Source of the DNA: Streptomyces hygroscopicus subsp. hygroscopicus
GTDB lineage: Bacteria > Actinomycetota > Actinomycetes > Streptomycetales > Streptomycetaceae
Direction of reading: 5' to 3'
NCBI RefSeq assembly: GCF_030269125.1
Contig: NZ_BSSM01000018.1
Location: forward strand, 110,407-174,406
DNA length: 64,000 bases
Shown: piece after piece, positions 26,212 to 33,915 of the stretch
Layout of the letters: each line of letters starts with the position of its first letter
Numbering within the stretch: the stretch's first letter is position 1
Position numbers and translations under genes: made by a program
The notes under the pieces: generated by a model
What the model was told of the DNA's origin: nothing
Seen by the model: only the letters and a program-made list of their open reading frames with translations
Databases searched by the model: none

Positions 26212-27150
26212 GTGCCCCCTGCTCCCTCGGCCCTCGATCGGGCCATCGGCGCCGTCGTCGGATCCGCGGTCGGCGACGCCCTGGGCGCGCCCTTCGAGTT
26301 CGGGCCCGAGGGCGCTTTCTCGCAGCGCTTCCCGACCCCCGGCGGCGAGATGTGCGGCGGTGGCGGCTGGGAGCCCGGGGAGGCCACGGACGACACGCAG
26401 ACGGCCGTACTCGTCGGGGAGTCGCTCCTGGAGCGCGGCGGGCTCGATCCCGCCGACGTCTTCCGGTGCTTCCGGCGCCGGGCCGCCGTCGAGCCGAAGG
26501 ACATCGGGTTGCAGACGGAGGCCGTGCTGACCGGCGGACATCCGTGGGACACCGCGGCCGGGCTGCACTTCCGGAACAGTCAGCGGGCCGCGGGAAACGG
26601 GGCGCTGATGCGGGCCGCGCCCTCCGCGGTGTACTTCGCGCGGCACGGCCGTACCGCCACCCTCGACGCCGCCCGCCGTCTCGCCGCGCTCACCCACGGC
26701 GACCCCGCCGCCGGCGAGGGCACGGCCGTGCTGCACGAACTGGTGCGGGTGGCACTGGCCGGCGACGACCCGCCGGCCGCCGCGCCCGCGACACCGGCCG
26801 CCCTGCGCCCCGGTCACCGGGAGCGGTTCGCCGTGGTGCTCGCCCCCGGCCGGCACCCGGACCGGGCCACCGAGTTCAACGGCGCGGTCTGGCCCTGCCT
26901 CGGGTCCGCCGTGTGGGCGCTGCGGACGACGGGGTCGTACGAGGAGGCCGTCCGCGCGGCCGTCGACCTGGGCGGCGACACGGACACCGTGGCGGCGGTC
27001 ACCGGTGCGCCGACGGGGGCCGTCCACGGGATCGGCGCCGTACCCGAGCGCTGGACGCGCGTCCTGCACGTACCGCTCCCGGGCTTCGGCGGGCGCGTCC
27101 TGCGCGCACCGGACCTGATCGCCCTCGCCCGCGCTCTCACCCCCGCCTGA
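26212..27150 (+). CDS. ADP-ribosylglycohydrolase family protein
   Basis: 312 residues of the DraG/ARH family, which removes ADP-ribose from proteins or small molecules using two magnesium ions. Metal-ligand motifs are present: TDDTQ at residues 59-63 and GGDTDTV near residue 263, plus NGALMR in the middle. GTG 26212 is chosen because AGGGTGA sits about 5 nt upstream; the in-frame ATG at 26182 has no ribosome site. It is convergent with the TetR gene, with only 12 bp between stops. No ADP-ribosyltransferase partner is visible in the window, so the substrate is unknown. Confidence 0.85.
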   Translation: MPPAPSALDRAIGAVVGSAVGDALGAPFEFGPEGAFSQRFPTPGGEMCGGGGWEPGEATDDTQTAVLVGESLLERGGLDPADVFRCFRRRAAVEPKDIGLQTEAVLTGGHPWDTAAGLHFRNSQRAAGNGALMRAAPSAVYFARHGRTATLDAARRLAALTHGDPAAGEGTAVLHELVRVALAGDDPPAAAPATPAALRPGHRERFAVVLAPGRHPDRATEFNGAVWPCLGSAVWALRTTGSYEEAVRAAVDLGGDTDTVAAVTGAPTGAVHGIGAVPERWTRVLHVPLPGFGGRVLRAPDLIALARALTPA

Positions 27151-27162
27151 GCCCCGCCGTCC

Positions 27163-27801
27163 TCACAGCGCCTTCAGCGCCCCCGCCGTCGCCCGCGCCA
27201 GCTTCTCCAGATAGCCCTTCGGGAGCTTGGGGGAGCGGATCACCACGGAGCGCCAGTACAGGGGGCCGGAGATGAGGTCGAGGGAGAGGTCGGGGTCGAG
27301 GTCGGGGCGGAGTTCGCCGCGGGCGGTGGCCGCGGCGACGACCTTGCTGGCCACGCCCTCCTGCCCGTCGCGCAGGGCCTTCTGGAAGGCCTCGGCGATG
27401 TCGGGGTTGCGGGCGGCCTCGGCCTGGAGGTCGGGGATGATCTGGGAGGCGACGGGGTGGCGCAGGGCGCGCGAGGTCACCTCGTAGAGGAGGCGCAGAT
27501 CGCCCTCCAGGGAGCCCGTGTCCGGCACGGGCAGGCCCAGGACCGCCATCGCGGAGACCACGTCGAGCACGAGGTGGAGCTTGGAGCGCCAGCGCCGGTA
27601 CACCGCCGTCTTGCCGACCCCCGCCCGCCGCGCGATCCCCTCGATGCTCATGCGCGCGTAGCCGACCGCGGCCAGTTCCTCGAAGACGGCCGCCCGGATG
27701 GCCTCGGTCACATCCGGGCGCAGCACCGCGGCCCCGGCGGGGGTACGGCGGCGCGCAGGCTTCGGCGGTTCGTCGGCGGGCCCGGCGGCGTTCGTGGTCA
27801 T
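27163..27801 (-). CDS. TetR-family transcriptional regulator
   Basis: 212 residues. A typical TetR helix-turn-helix lies at about 45-75 (SIEGIARRAGVGKTAVYRRW), followed by a helical ligand domain with PDLQAEAARNPD and DLISGPLYWR, as in the TetR_C_11/C_16-like group. ATG 27801 is preceded by a -10-like TATGCT at 6 nt, so it is probably leaderless. It is divergent from the TagG-like exporter gene with about 200 bp between them, containing several TTACGACG/CGTCGTAA and GCGACG half-sites. It may therefore control the wall-polymer exporter as well as itself (inference). Confidence 0.88.
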   Translation of the reverse strand: MTTNAAGPADEPPKPARRRTPAGAAVLRPDVTEAIRAAVFEELAAVGYARMSIEGIARRAGVGKTAVYRRWRSKLHLVLDVVSAMAVLGLPVPDTGSLEGDLRLLYEVTSRALRHPVASQIIPDLQAEAARNPDIAEAFQKALRDGQEGVASKVVAAATARGELRPDLDPDLSLDLISGPLYWRSVVIRSPKLPKGYLEKLARATAGALKAL

Positions 27802-27807
27802 GGACCC

Positions 27808-27813
27808 AGCATA
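27808..27813 (-). promoter_or_regulatory. -10-like hexamer for leaderless TetR gene
   Basis: TATGCT on the minus strand ends 6 nt before the ATG. No Shine-Dalgarno sequence is present. Confidence 0.4.
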
Positions 27814-27825
27814 GGGCGTTACGAC

Positions 27826-27898
27826 GAAACGGTTGCGTCGCGACGTCACATGGTTCTACGCTCACGTTGCGACGATACGGTCCCGTCCCGTCGTAAGA
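27826..27898. promoter_or_regulatory. cluster of CGACG inverted repeats between TetR and TagG-like genes
   Basis: The divergent region contains TTACGACG (27830-27837) and, about 60 bp away, its complement CGTCGTAA (27891-27898). GTTGCGTCGCGACG and GTTGCGACGA lie between them. Several dyads share the CGACG core, which suits a TetR dimer site. Exact operator boundaries cannot be set by eye. Confidence 0.4.
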
Positions 27899-28008
27899 GA
27901 ACGTGAAGAGAAACGTAAGGAAACGGCGGACCACGGGACCGGCCCGCCGCGGACCCGGCCACAGTCGGAGCCGTGGCACCCCCCTCCCCCCGAGCGAAAG
28001 CAGCGGAT

Positions 28009-28920
28009 GTGAGCCAGGTCCTCGACACACCGCCCCCGATCCAGGCCCCGGCCGACGACCTCAAGGCGCTGGCCGCCCGGCACGGCCTGTCGGTGAGCGG
28101 CGCCCGCCCCTCGCTGCCGGAGTACATCCGCCAGCTGTGGGACCGGCGCCACTTCATCACCGCCTTCGCCACCGCCAAGCTCACCGCGCAGTACAGCGAG
28201 GCGAAGCTCGGCCAGGTCTGGCAGGTCATGACCCCACTGCTGAACGCGGCGGTCTACTACTTCATCTTCGGCGTCCTGCTCGGCACCAAGAGGGGCGTCC
28301 CGGACTACATCCCCTTCCTGGTCACCGGCGTGTTCGTGTGGACCTTCACGCAGAGCTCGATCCAGGTCGGCACCCGGGCGATCTCCGGCAACCTCGGCCT
28401 GGTGCGCGCCCTGCACTTCCCGCGCGCCGCCCTGCCGATCTCCTTCTGCATCCAGCAGCTCCAGCAGCTGCTGTTCTCGATGGCCGCCCTCGTCGTCATC
28501 CTGCTCTGCTTCGGCGTGCCGGTCAGCGTCTCCTGGGTGCTGGTGATCCCGGCGCTGTTCCTGCAGTTCACCTTCAACGCGGGCGTGGCGATGATCATGG
28601 CCCGCTGGGGCGCCAAGACCCCCGACATCGCCCAGCTGATGCCCTTCATCCTGCGCACCTGGATGTACGTGTCCGGCGTGATGTGGAGCATCGACAAGCT
28701 CACCAAGAACGACCACCTGCCGCACGTCGTCACCGTCCTGCTGCAGACCAACCCCGCCGCGGTCTACATCGACCTCATGCGCTTCGCGCTGATCGACAGC
28801 TTCCACGCCCGGCAGCTGCCCCCGCACGTGTGGCCGATCGCCGTCGGCTGGGCCCTGCTCGCCGGTGTCGGCGGCTTCATCTACTTCTGGAAGGCTGAGG
28901 AGACGTACGGCCGTGGCTGA
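28009..28920 (+). CDS. tagG: ABC-2 type polysaccharide/teichoic acid export permease
   Basis: About 303 residues with six membrane helices typical of ABC-2 polymer exporters (TagG/RfbA/KpsM type). Features seen are YRQLWDRRHFI-like amphipathic entry sequence (YIRQLWDRRHFI), LGQVWQVMTPLLNAAVYYFIFG and a C-terminal NPAAVYIDLMRF. It forms the channel that moves an undecaprenyl-linked wall polymer across the membrane. Two starts are possible: GTG 28009 with GAAAG 8 nt upstream (preferred) or GTG 27973, where GGAG is only 2 nt away. The stop overlaps the GTG of the ATPase gene, so the two are coupled. Confidence 0.87.
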   Translation: MSQVLDTPPPIQAPADDLKALAARHGLSVSGARPSLPEYIRQLWDRRHFITAFATAKLTAQYSEAKLGQVWQVMTPLLNAAVYYFIFGVLLGTKRGVPDYIPFLVTGVFVWTFTQSSIQVGTRAISGNLGLVRALHFPRAALPISFCIQQLQQLLFSMAALVVILLCFGVPVSVSWVLVIPALFLQFTFNAGVAMIMARWGAKTPDIAQLMPFILRTWMYVSGVMWSIDKLTKNDHLPHVVTVLLQTNPAAVYIDLMRFALIDSFHARQLPPHVWPIAVGWALLAGVGGFIYFWKAEETYGRG

Positions 28921-29764
28921 GCAGACCGAGCACACCCAGCAGATCGCGCACACCGACCGGATCCCCACCGTCGTCGCCGACGGGGTCGACATCGTCTACC
29001 GGGTCAACGGCACCGGCGCGGGCCGCGGCTCCGCCACCGCCGCCCTCAACCGCATCATGCGCCGCAAGCAGGCCGAGAAGGCCGCCGGCGTGCGCCGGGT
29101 GCACGCGGTGAAGAAGGTGTCGTTCGTCGCCTACAAGGGCGAGGCGATCGGCCTCATCGGCACCAACGGCTCCGGCAAGTCCACCCTGCTCAAGGCCGTC
29201 GCCGGCCTGCTGCCGGTGGAGAGCGGCCACATCTACACCAACGGCCAGCCCTCCCTCCTCGGCGTCAACGCGGCGCTGATGAACGACCTCACCGGTGAGC
29301 GCAACGTCCACCTCGGCGGCCTCGCCATGGGCATGTCCCGCGAGCAGATCAAGGAGCGCTACCAGGACATCGTCGACTTCTCCGGGATCAACGAGAAGGG
29401 CGACTTCATCACCCTTCCGATGCGCACGTACTCCTCCGGCATGGCCGCCCGGCTCCGCTTCTCCATCGCCGCCGCCAAGGACCACGACGTGCTGCTCATC
29501 GACGAGGCCCTGGCCACCGGCGACCGCAGGTTCCAGGTGCGCTCGGAGGAGCGGATCCGCGAGCTGCGCGCGACGGCGGGCACCGTCTTCCTGGTCAGCC
29601 ACAACAACAAGTCGATCCGCGACACCTGTGAGCGGACGCTGTGGCTGGAGCGCGGCGAGCTGCGCATGGACGGCCCCACCGAGGAGGTCATGAAGGAGTA
29701 CGAGGCCTTCACCGGCGACAAGTCCGACAAGGCGAAGAAGGCCGCCCCGAAGAAGGCCGCGTAA
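28913..29764 (+). CDS. tagH: ABC exporter ATPase, TagH-like
   Basis: 283 residues. Walker A GTNGSGKST, signature YSSGMAARL, Walker B VLLIDEAL and the switch histidine (LVSHN) are all present. The Ser-Ser-Gly-Met signature is typical of polysaccharide exporters of the TagH/RfbB/KpsT class. The C-terminus is lysine-rich, and the extended C-terminal sugar-binding domain found in some TagH/Wzt proteins is missing. GTG 28913 overlaps the permease stop by 8 nt and GAGGAG lies about 11 nt upstream. It powers export of the polymer made by the surrounding transferases. Confidence 0.9.
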   Translation: MAEQTEHTQQIAHTDRIPTVVADGVDIVYRVNGTGAGRGSATAALNRIMRRKQAEKAAGVRRVHAVKKVSFVAYKGEAIGLIGTNGSGKSTLLKAVAGLLPVESGHIYTNGQPSLLGVNAALMNDLTGERNVHLGGLAMGMSREQIKERYQDIVDFSGINEKGDFITLPMRTYSSGMAARLRFSIAAAKDHDVLLIDEALATGDRRFQVRSEERIRELRATAGTVFLVSHNNKSIRDTCERTLWLERGELRMDGPTEEVMKEYEAFTGDKSDKAKKAAPKKAA

Positions 29765-29812
29765 CGCGTGCGGAAACCCTTCGTCGCGTAAAGGTGGCCA
29801 ACGGGGCAACCA

Positions 29813-29852
29813 GGGACCCGGGACGTCTGTCTAACAACCGGGTCCCCTTCTT
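29813..29852 (+). terminator. terminator after exporter genes
   Basis: A 9-bp perfect stem, GGGACCCGG (29813-29821) with CCGGGTCCC (29838-29846), 16-nt loop, followed by a pyrimidine-rich CTTCTTCTT tract. Confidence 0.75.
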
Positions 29853-29944
29853 CTTACCCCGAACGTGGTCATCCCTTTCATCCGCTTAGTGACAGTATGT
29901 TATGAAGGGTGATCCTCCACCGAAGAGCCGAAGGAGTCCATCGC

Positions 29945-32140
29945 ATGCCCCAACTCAGCGTCATCGTCTACGGACCCAACGCGCAGGGGCATCTGACGGA
30001 GCTGCTCGACTCCCTGGACGCGCATCCCCTGTCCGACGCCGAGATCGTGGTCGCCGCGGTCGGTGACTGGGCCCGCGAGACGGCGGAGGGACACGCCCCC
30101 GACACCGTCGTGGTCCCGCTCCCCGACGGCACCACCGACGCGGCCGCCCGCGCCGCGGGCGCCGCGCGCGCCTCGGGCCGCTGGCTGCACTTCGTGCACG
30201 CCAAGGACGGCCTGCCGGCCGGCGCGCCCCGCCTGATCGCCGAGCGCGCCGCCGAGCTGGACGACACCGTGGACGTCCTCCTCCTCGACCACCTCACCAC
30301 CACCTGGCAGAGCGCCGCGCGCCCCTCCCGCGACGGCCGCTTCCTCGCCGCCGTCGGCCGCGCCGCGCTGCCTCTGGACGAGGCCGCCGACCTGCTGCGC
30401 CTGACCCCGCTGCTCGGCAACCGCGCCCTGCGCAGGGAGTTCTGGCAGGCCCACGAGGAGCGGCTCACCACCGAGGACGAGCCGCGCGCCGCCGGCACCG
30501 CCCTGCTGTGCGCGGGCCGCGTCGCCTGCCTCAACCAGGTGGCGTACGAGAACCGCGAGCTGCGTCCCGAGAGCCTGCCGCCGCTCGCCCCCGAGGACCG
30601 CTTCGGGCTCATCGAGCGCTACGAGGCGCTGATGCCGCTCACCCGCGACCGCCGCGCCCCGCGGGTGGTGCTCTACGACCTGATGATGCGCGACCTGGTG
30701 CGCACCTTCGCCGGTGAGAACCTGCCCGACGAGGTGGCCCGCGAGTTCTTCCGCCGCGCCTCCCTCGCGGCGGTGCGCTGGCGCCCCGAGCGCCACGAGC
30801 CCCCGGCGGGCGTGGAGGGCGTACGGCACGCGCTGCTGGAGGAGGGCGCGTACACCAGGTACCGCGCGTTCCAGGCCGCCAACCGGGCCCGCCGCGCCGC
30901 CAGGAAGGCCGTACGCACCCGCAAGCGCGAGGTGGGCGCCAAGCTGCGCGAGCAGCAGTACCGGCGCGCCCTGAGCCGCCCCGTCGATCCCGACCTGGCG
31001 GTGTTCGCGGCCTACTGGGAGCGCGGGGTGGCCTGCAACCCGGCCGCGATCGCCGCCGAGCTGGCCGAGCTCGCCCCGCACATCCACCCGGTGTGGGTGG
31101 TGTCCAAGGACAACACGGCCCTGCTGCCGCCCGGCACCGACCACGTGGTCCCCGGTACCCGCCGCTACTGGGAGGTGCTGGCCACCGCCAAGTACCTCGT
31201 CAACAACGTCAACTTCCCCAACGCGGTGGTCAAACGGCCCGACGCCATCCACCTCCAGACCCATCACGGCACCCCGCTCAAGCGCATGGGCCTGGACCAG
31301 ATGGAACACCCGGCCGCCGCCAAGGGGCTGGACTTCGCCGCGCTGCTCGCCCGCATCGACCGCTGGGACTACAGCGTCAGCGCCAACAGCCACTCCACCC
31401 GGATGTGGGAACGCGCCTACCCGGCCCGCTACACCTCGCTGGACTACGGCTATCCGCGCAACGACGTCTTCTACACGAGCGACGCGGAGGCGGTCCGCGC
31501 GGCCCGCGCCCGGCTCGGCATCGCCCCCGGCAAGACGGCGATCCTGTACGCCCCCACCCACCGCGACTACGAGGCCGGCTTCACCCCCCGCCTCGACCTC
31601 GCCGAACTCGCCGACCGGCTCGGCGAGGACACGGTCCTGCTGGTGCGCGCCCACTACTTCTACGGCGGCGCCACCTCCCCGCTGACCGGCCTGCGCCGCT
31701 CCGGCCGGCTCATCGACGTCTCCTCCTACGACCCCGTCGAGGAGCTGTGCCTGGCCGCCGACGCGCTGGTCACGGACTACTCGTCGATCATGTTCGACTA
31801 CGCCAACCTGGACCGCCCCGTCGTCGTCTACGCCGACGACTGGGAGACCTACCGCACCACCCGCGGCGTCTACTTCGACCTGATGACCGACCATCCGGGC
31901 CAGGTCGCCCGCACCCAGGAGGAGCTGACGGAGATCTTCCGCTCCGGCGCCTGGCGCGACGACAACGCGGCCAAGGCCCGCGCCGCCTTCCGGCGCCGGT
32001 TCTGCGAGTACGACGACGGACGCGCCGCCGAACGGGTCGTACGCCGGGTGTTCCTGGGCGAGCCGGAGGAGGCGCTGCCACCGGTGCTGCCGATCGAGGA
32101 CCGCACCCCCGCTCCGACCCCCGAGGAGGCCACGGCATGA
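29945..32140 (+). CDS. GT2-TagF-like fusion, copy 4 (glycosyltransferase half degenerate)
   Basis: 731 residues with the same two-part plan as the 12-19 kb genes. The TagF-like half is canonical: QTHHGTPLK (about 439), GYPRND, YAPTHRD, RAHYFY and TDYSSIMFDYANLDRP. The GT-A half has lost its signature: FLDSDD is replaced by FVHAKDG (about 82-88), and the first nucleotide-binding acidic motif reads VVAAVGDWA instead of VDDxSxD. The protein is therefore expected to act as a wall-polymer phosphotransferase with a non-catalytic N-terminal domain. ATG 29945 has AAGGAG 9 nt upstream. It overlaps the next gene in ATGA. It lies directly after the exporter genes, supporting a role in making the exported polymer. 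Confidence 0.85.
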   Translation: MPQLSVIVYGPNAQGHLTELLDSLDAHPLSDAEIVVAAVGDWARETAEGHAPDTVVVPLPDGTTDAAARAAGAARASGRWLHFVHAKDGLPAGAPRLIAERAAELDDTVDVLLLDHLTTTWQSAARPSRDGRFLAAVGRAALPLDEAADLLRLTPLLGNRALRREFWQAHEERLTTEDEPRAAGTALLCAGRVACLNQVAYENRELRPESLPPLAPEDRFGLIERYEALMPLTRDRRAPRVVLYDLMMRDLVRTFAGENLPDEVAREFFRRASLAAVRWRPERHEPPAGVEGVRHALLEEGAYTRYRAFQAANRARRAARKAVRTRKREVGAKLREQQYRRALSRPVDPDLAVFAAYWERGVACNPAAIAAELAELAPHIHPVWVVSKDNTALLPPGTDHVVPGTRRYWEVLATAKYLVNNVNFPNAVVKRPDAIHLQTHHGTPLKRMGLDQMEHPAAAKGLDFAALLARIDRWDYSVSANSHSTRMWERAYPARYTSLDYGYPRNDVFYTSDAEAVRAARARLGIAPGKTAILYAPTHRDYEAGFTPRLDLAELADRLGEDTVLLVRAHYFYGGATSPLTGLRRSGRLIDVSSYDPVEELCLAADALVTDYSSIMFDYANLDRPVVVYADDWETYRTTRGVYFDLMTDHPGQVARTQEELTEIFRSGAWRDDNAAKARAAFRRRFCEYDDGRAAERVVRRVFLGEPEEALPPVLPIEDRTPAPTPEEATA

Positions 32141-33813
32141 CGAGCCCGGCCACGACCCCCGACGTCACGGTCACCGTCATCGTGTACAACGACGCGGCCC
32201 GCCTGCCCCGGGCGGTCGCCTCGCTGCGCGCGCAGACGCACGCCGACATCGAGATCGTCATCAGCGACGACCACTCCACCGACGACACGCCCGCGGTGGC
32301 GCGCCGCCTGGAGGCGGAGGACCCGCGCGTGCGCTATCTCCGGCTGCCGGAGAACAGCGGCGGGTGCAGCGCCCCGCGCAACCGGGCCATCGAGATCGCC
32401 CGCGCGCCGTATCTGATGTTCCTCGACAGCGACGACGAACTCCCGCCGCGAGCCGTGGAGTTGCTGCTGGCCGCACACCGTGAGCGCGAGGTCGACTTCA
32501 CCATGGGCGCGGTGCGCCGGGTGCGGGTGGACAACGGGCGGCGCACGACGTGGATGCCGCACCTGGTCGCCGAGCGGCGCACGGTCGAGGGCATCGAGGC
32601 GGACCCGCGGCTGCTGTTCGAGCACCTGTCGACCAGCAAGATGTACGCGCGGTCCTTCCTGGACCGGCACGCACTGCGCTTCCCCGAGGGCATCCACTAC
32701 GAGGACCAGCTGTTCTCGGCCCAGGCGTACTGCCTGGCGAAGGCGTTCACGATCATCCCGGACCCGGTGTACGTCTGGTACATCGACCCGTACGCGGCGG
32801 CCGCGTCGGCGTCCATCTCCAACCAGCGGCACAAGGTCAGCAACGTGCGCGACCGGGTCCATGTGCAGCGGCTCATCGACGACTTCCTGGTGGAGAGCGG
32901 GCACGCGGGGCTGCGCGAGGACAAGGACTTCAAGTTCCTCAAGCACGACTTCCGGATGTACGCCGGCGACCTGCCCTACCGGGACGAGGAATGGCTCGGC
33001 GCGTTCGCCGACATCATGAACCCGTACCTGGACACGCTGGCACCGGGTGCGTTCGCCCGGCTGCCGAGGCCCGAACGGGTGGTCCTGGAACTGCTGCGCT
33101 CGGGCCGCCTCGCGGACGCGCGGCTCGCGGCGCGGGGGCTCGGCCAGGAGGTCGCGCCGCGGCAGATCACGACGGACGCGGCGGGAGTGCCGTACTGGGG
33201 AGCGGGCGTTCCCGACACCGAGCGGGGCCGCCGCGAACTGGACCTCTCCGACCTGGAGTTGGACACGCGCCCCTTCCCGACGGCGCAGTTCCGGCACGAG
33301 ATCACGGAGCTGGTCCGGGGCAGCGGGGCGACGCTGACGCTGTCCGTCCGCACGTACGACCCGGGGCTGCGGCTTCCCGTCGGACCCCAGCGCGCCGGAC
33401 TGATCGTCTCCCCCGGCGGGCGCCGGATGACGGTGCCGTTCCGTCTGGACCCGGTCAGTCCGGGCGTCTTCGAGGGCACGGTACGGCTGGACCTCGCCGC
33501 CGCGCGGATTCCCCTCCAGGGCTTCCAGGGCATCCGCCACCCCCTGATCCGCCTCAACCAGCAGGGCCTGTGGAACTCCGGCGTCCTGCTGGCCCCCCTG
33601 GACTTCCCCCCGGCCACGACCCGCGTCGACTACCGCTCGGGCGCGACGCCGCACGAGGTCACGGTGGAACCGGAGGGGCGCAACCCCGGCCGCCTCCAGC
33701 TGCGCTGGGAGCCGGTGGGGATGACGGCGGCGGTGATCCGGCCGGTCCTGCACAAGATCGCCCGGCCGAGGGTGCGCAAGGCGGCGAAGCTGGTGGCGAG
33801 CGTCCTGAGGTGA
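32137..33813 (+). CDS. family 2 glycosyltransferase with C-terminal beta domain
   Basis: 558 residues. The GT-A domain has SDDHSTDDT, FLDSDDE and IHYEDQLF, a complete active site. The C-terminal region (about 370-520) is a predicted beta-rich domain like that of the paralogue at 23367-25016. The ATG overlaps the stop of copy 4 (ATGA) with GAGGAGG upstream, so the two are translated together. This pairs an intact glycosyltransferase with a fusion protein whose own glycosyltransferase half has decayed. It likely supplies the sugar-transfer step for the same polymer. Confidence 0.87.
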   Translation: MTSPATTPDVTVTVIVYNDAARLPRAVASLRAQTHADIEIVISDDHSTDDTPAVARRLEAEDPRVRYLRLPENSGGCSAPRNRAIEIARAPYLMFLDSDDELPPRAVELLLAAHREREVDFTMGAVRRVRVDNGRRTTWMPHLVAERRTVEGIEADPRLLFEHLSTSKMYARSFLDRHALRFPEGIHYEDQLFSAQAYCLAKAFTIIPDPVYVWYIDPYAAAASASISNQRHKVSNVRDRVHVQRLIDDFLVESGHAGLREDKDFKFLKHDFRMYAGDLPYRDEEWLGAFADIMNPYLDTLAPGAFARLPRPERVVLELLRSGRLADARLAARGLGQEVAPRQITTDAAGVPYWGAGVPDTERGRRELDLSDLELDTRPFPTAQFRHEITELVRGSGATLTLSVRTYDPGLRLPVGPQRAGLIVSPGGRRMTVPFRLDPVSPGVFEGTVRLDLAAARIPLQGFQGIRHPLIRLNQQGLWNSGVLLAPLDFPPATTRVDYRSGATPHEVTVEPEGRNPGRLQLRWEPVGMTAAVIRPVLHKIARPRVRKAAKLVASVLR

Positions 33814-33838
33814 CTTCCCGGGACAGCGCCGTAGCACT

Positions 33839-33866
33839 GCGGACCCGCGGACATCCGCGGGTCCGC
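33839..33866. terminator. bidirectional terminator
   Basis: A 13-bp perfect stem (33839-33851 with 33854-33866) lies between convergent genes and can act in both directions. Confidence 0.8.
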
Positions 33867-33873
33867 GGTGGCG

Positions 33874-33908
33874 TGTCGCGCGGTTCCCCGCGCCCCTGAC
33901 GGGGGCGC
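33874..33908. repeat. Streptomyces REP-like intergenic element
   Basis: TCGCGCGGTTCCCCGCGCCC followed by a second GCGCCCC...GGGGCGC arm. Two overlapping hairpins can form (33878-33893 and 33890-33908). From memory, this sequence is very close to a short element scattered in streptomycete intergenic regions near gene ends. Confidence 0.55.
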
Positions 33909-33915
33909 CTCCGCC

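Noticed and set aside
29945..32140. Frameshift or pseudogene status of fusion copy 4
   Set aside because: The frame is continuous with a strong ribosome site and an intact second domain. Only the first-domain motifs have decayed, so it is a functional gene with a pseudo-enzyme domain rather than a broken gene.
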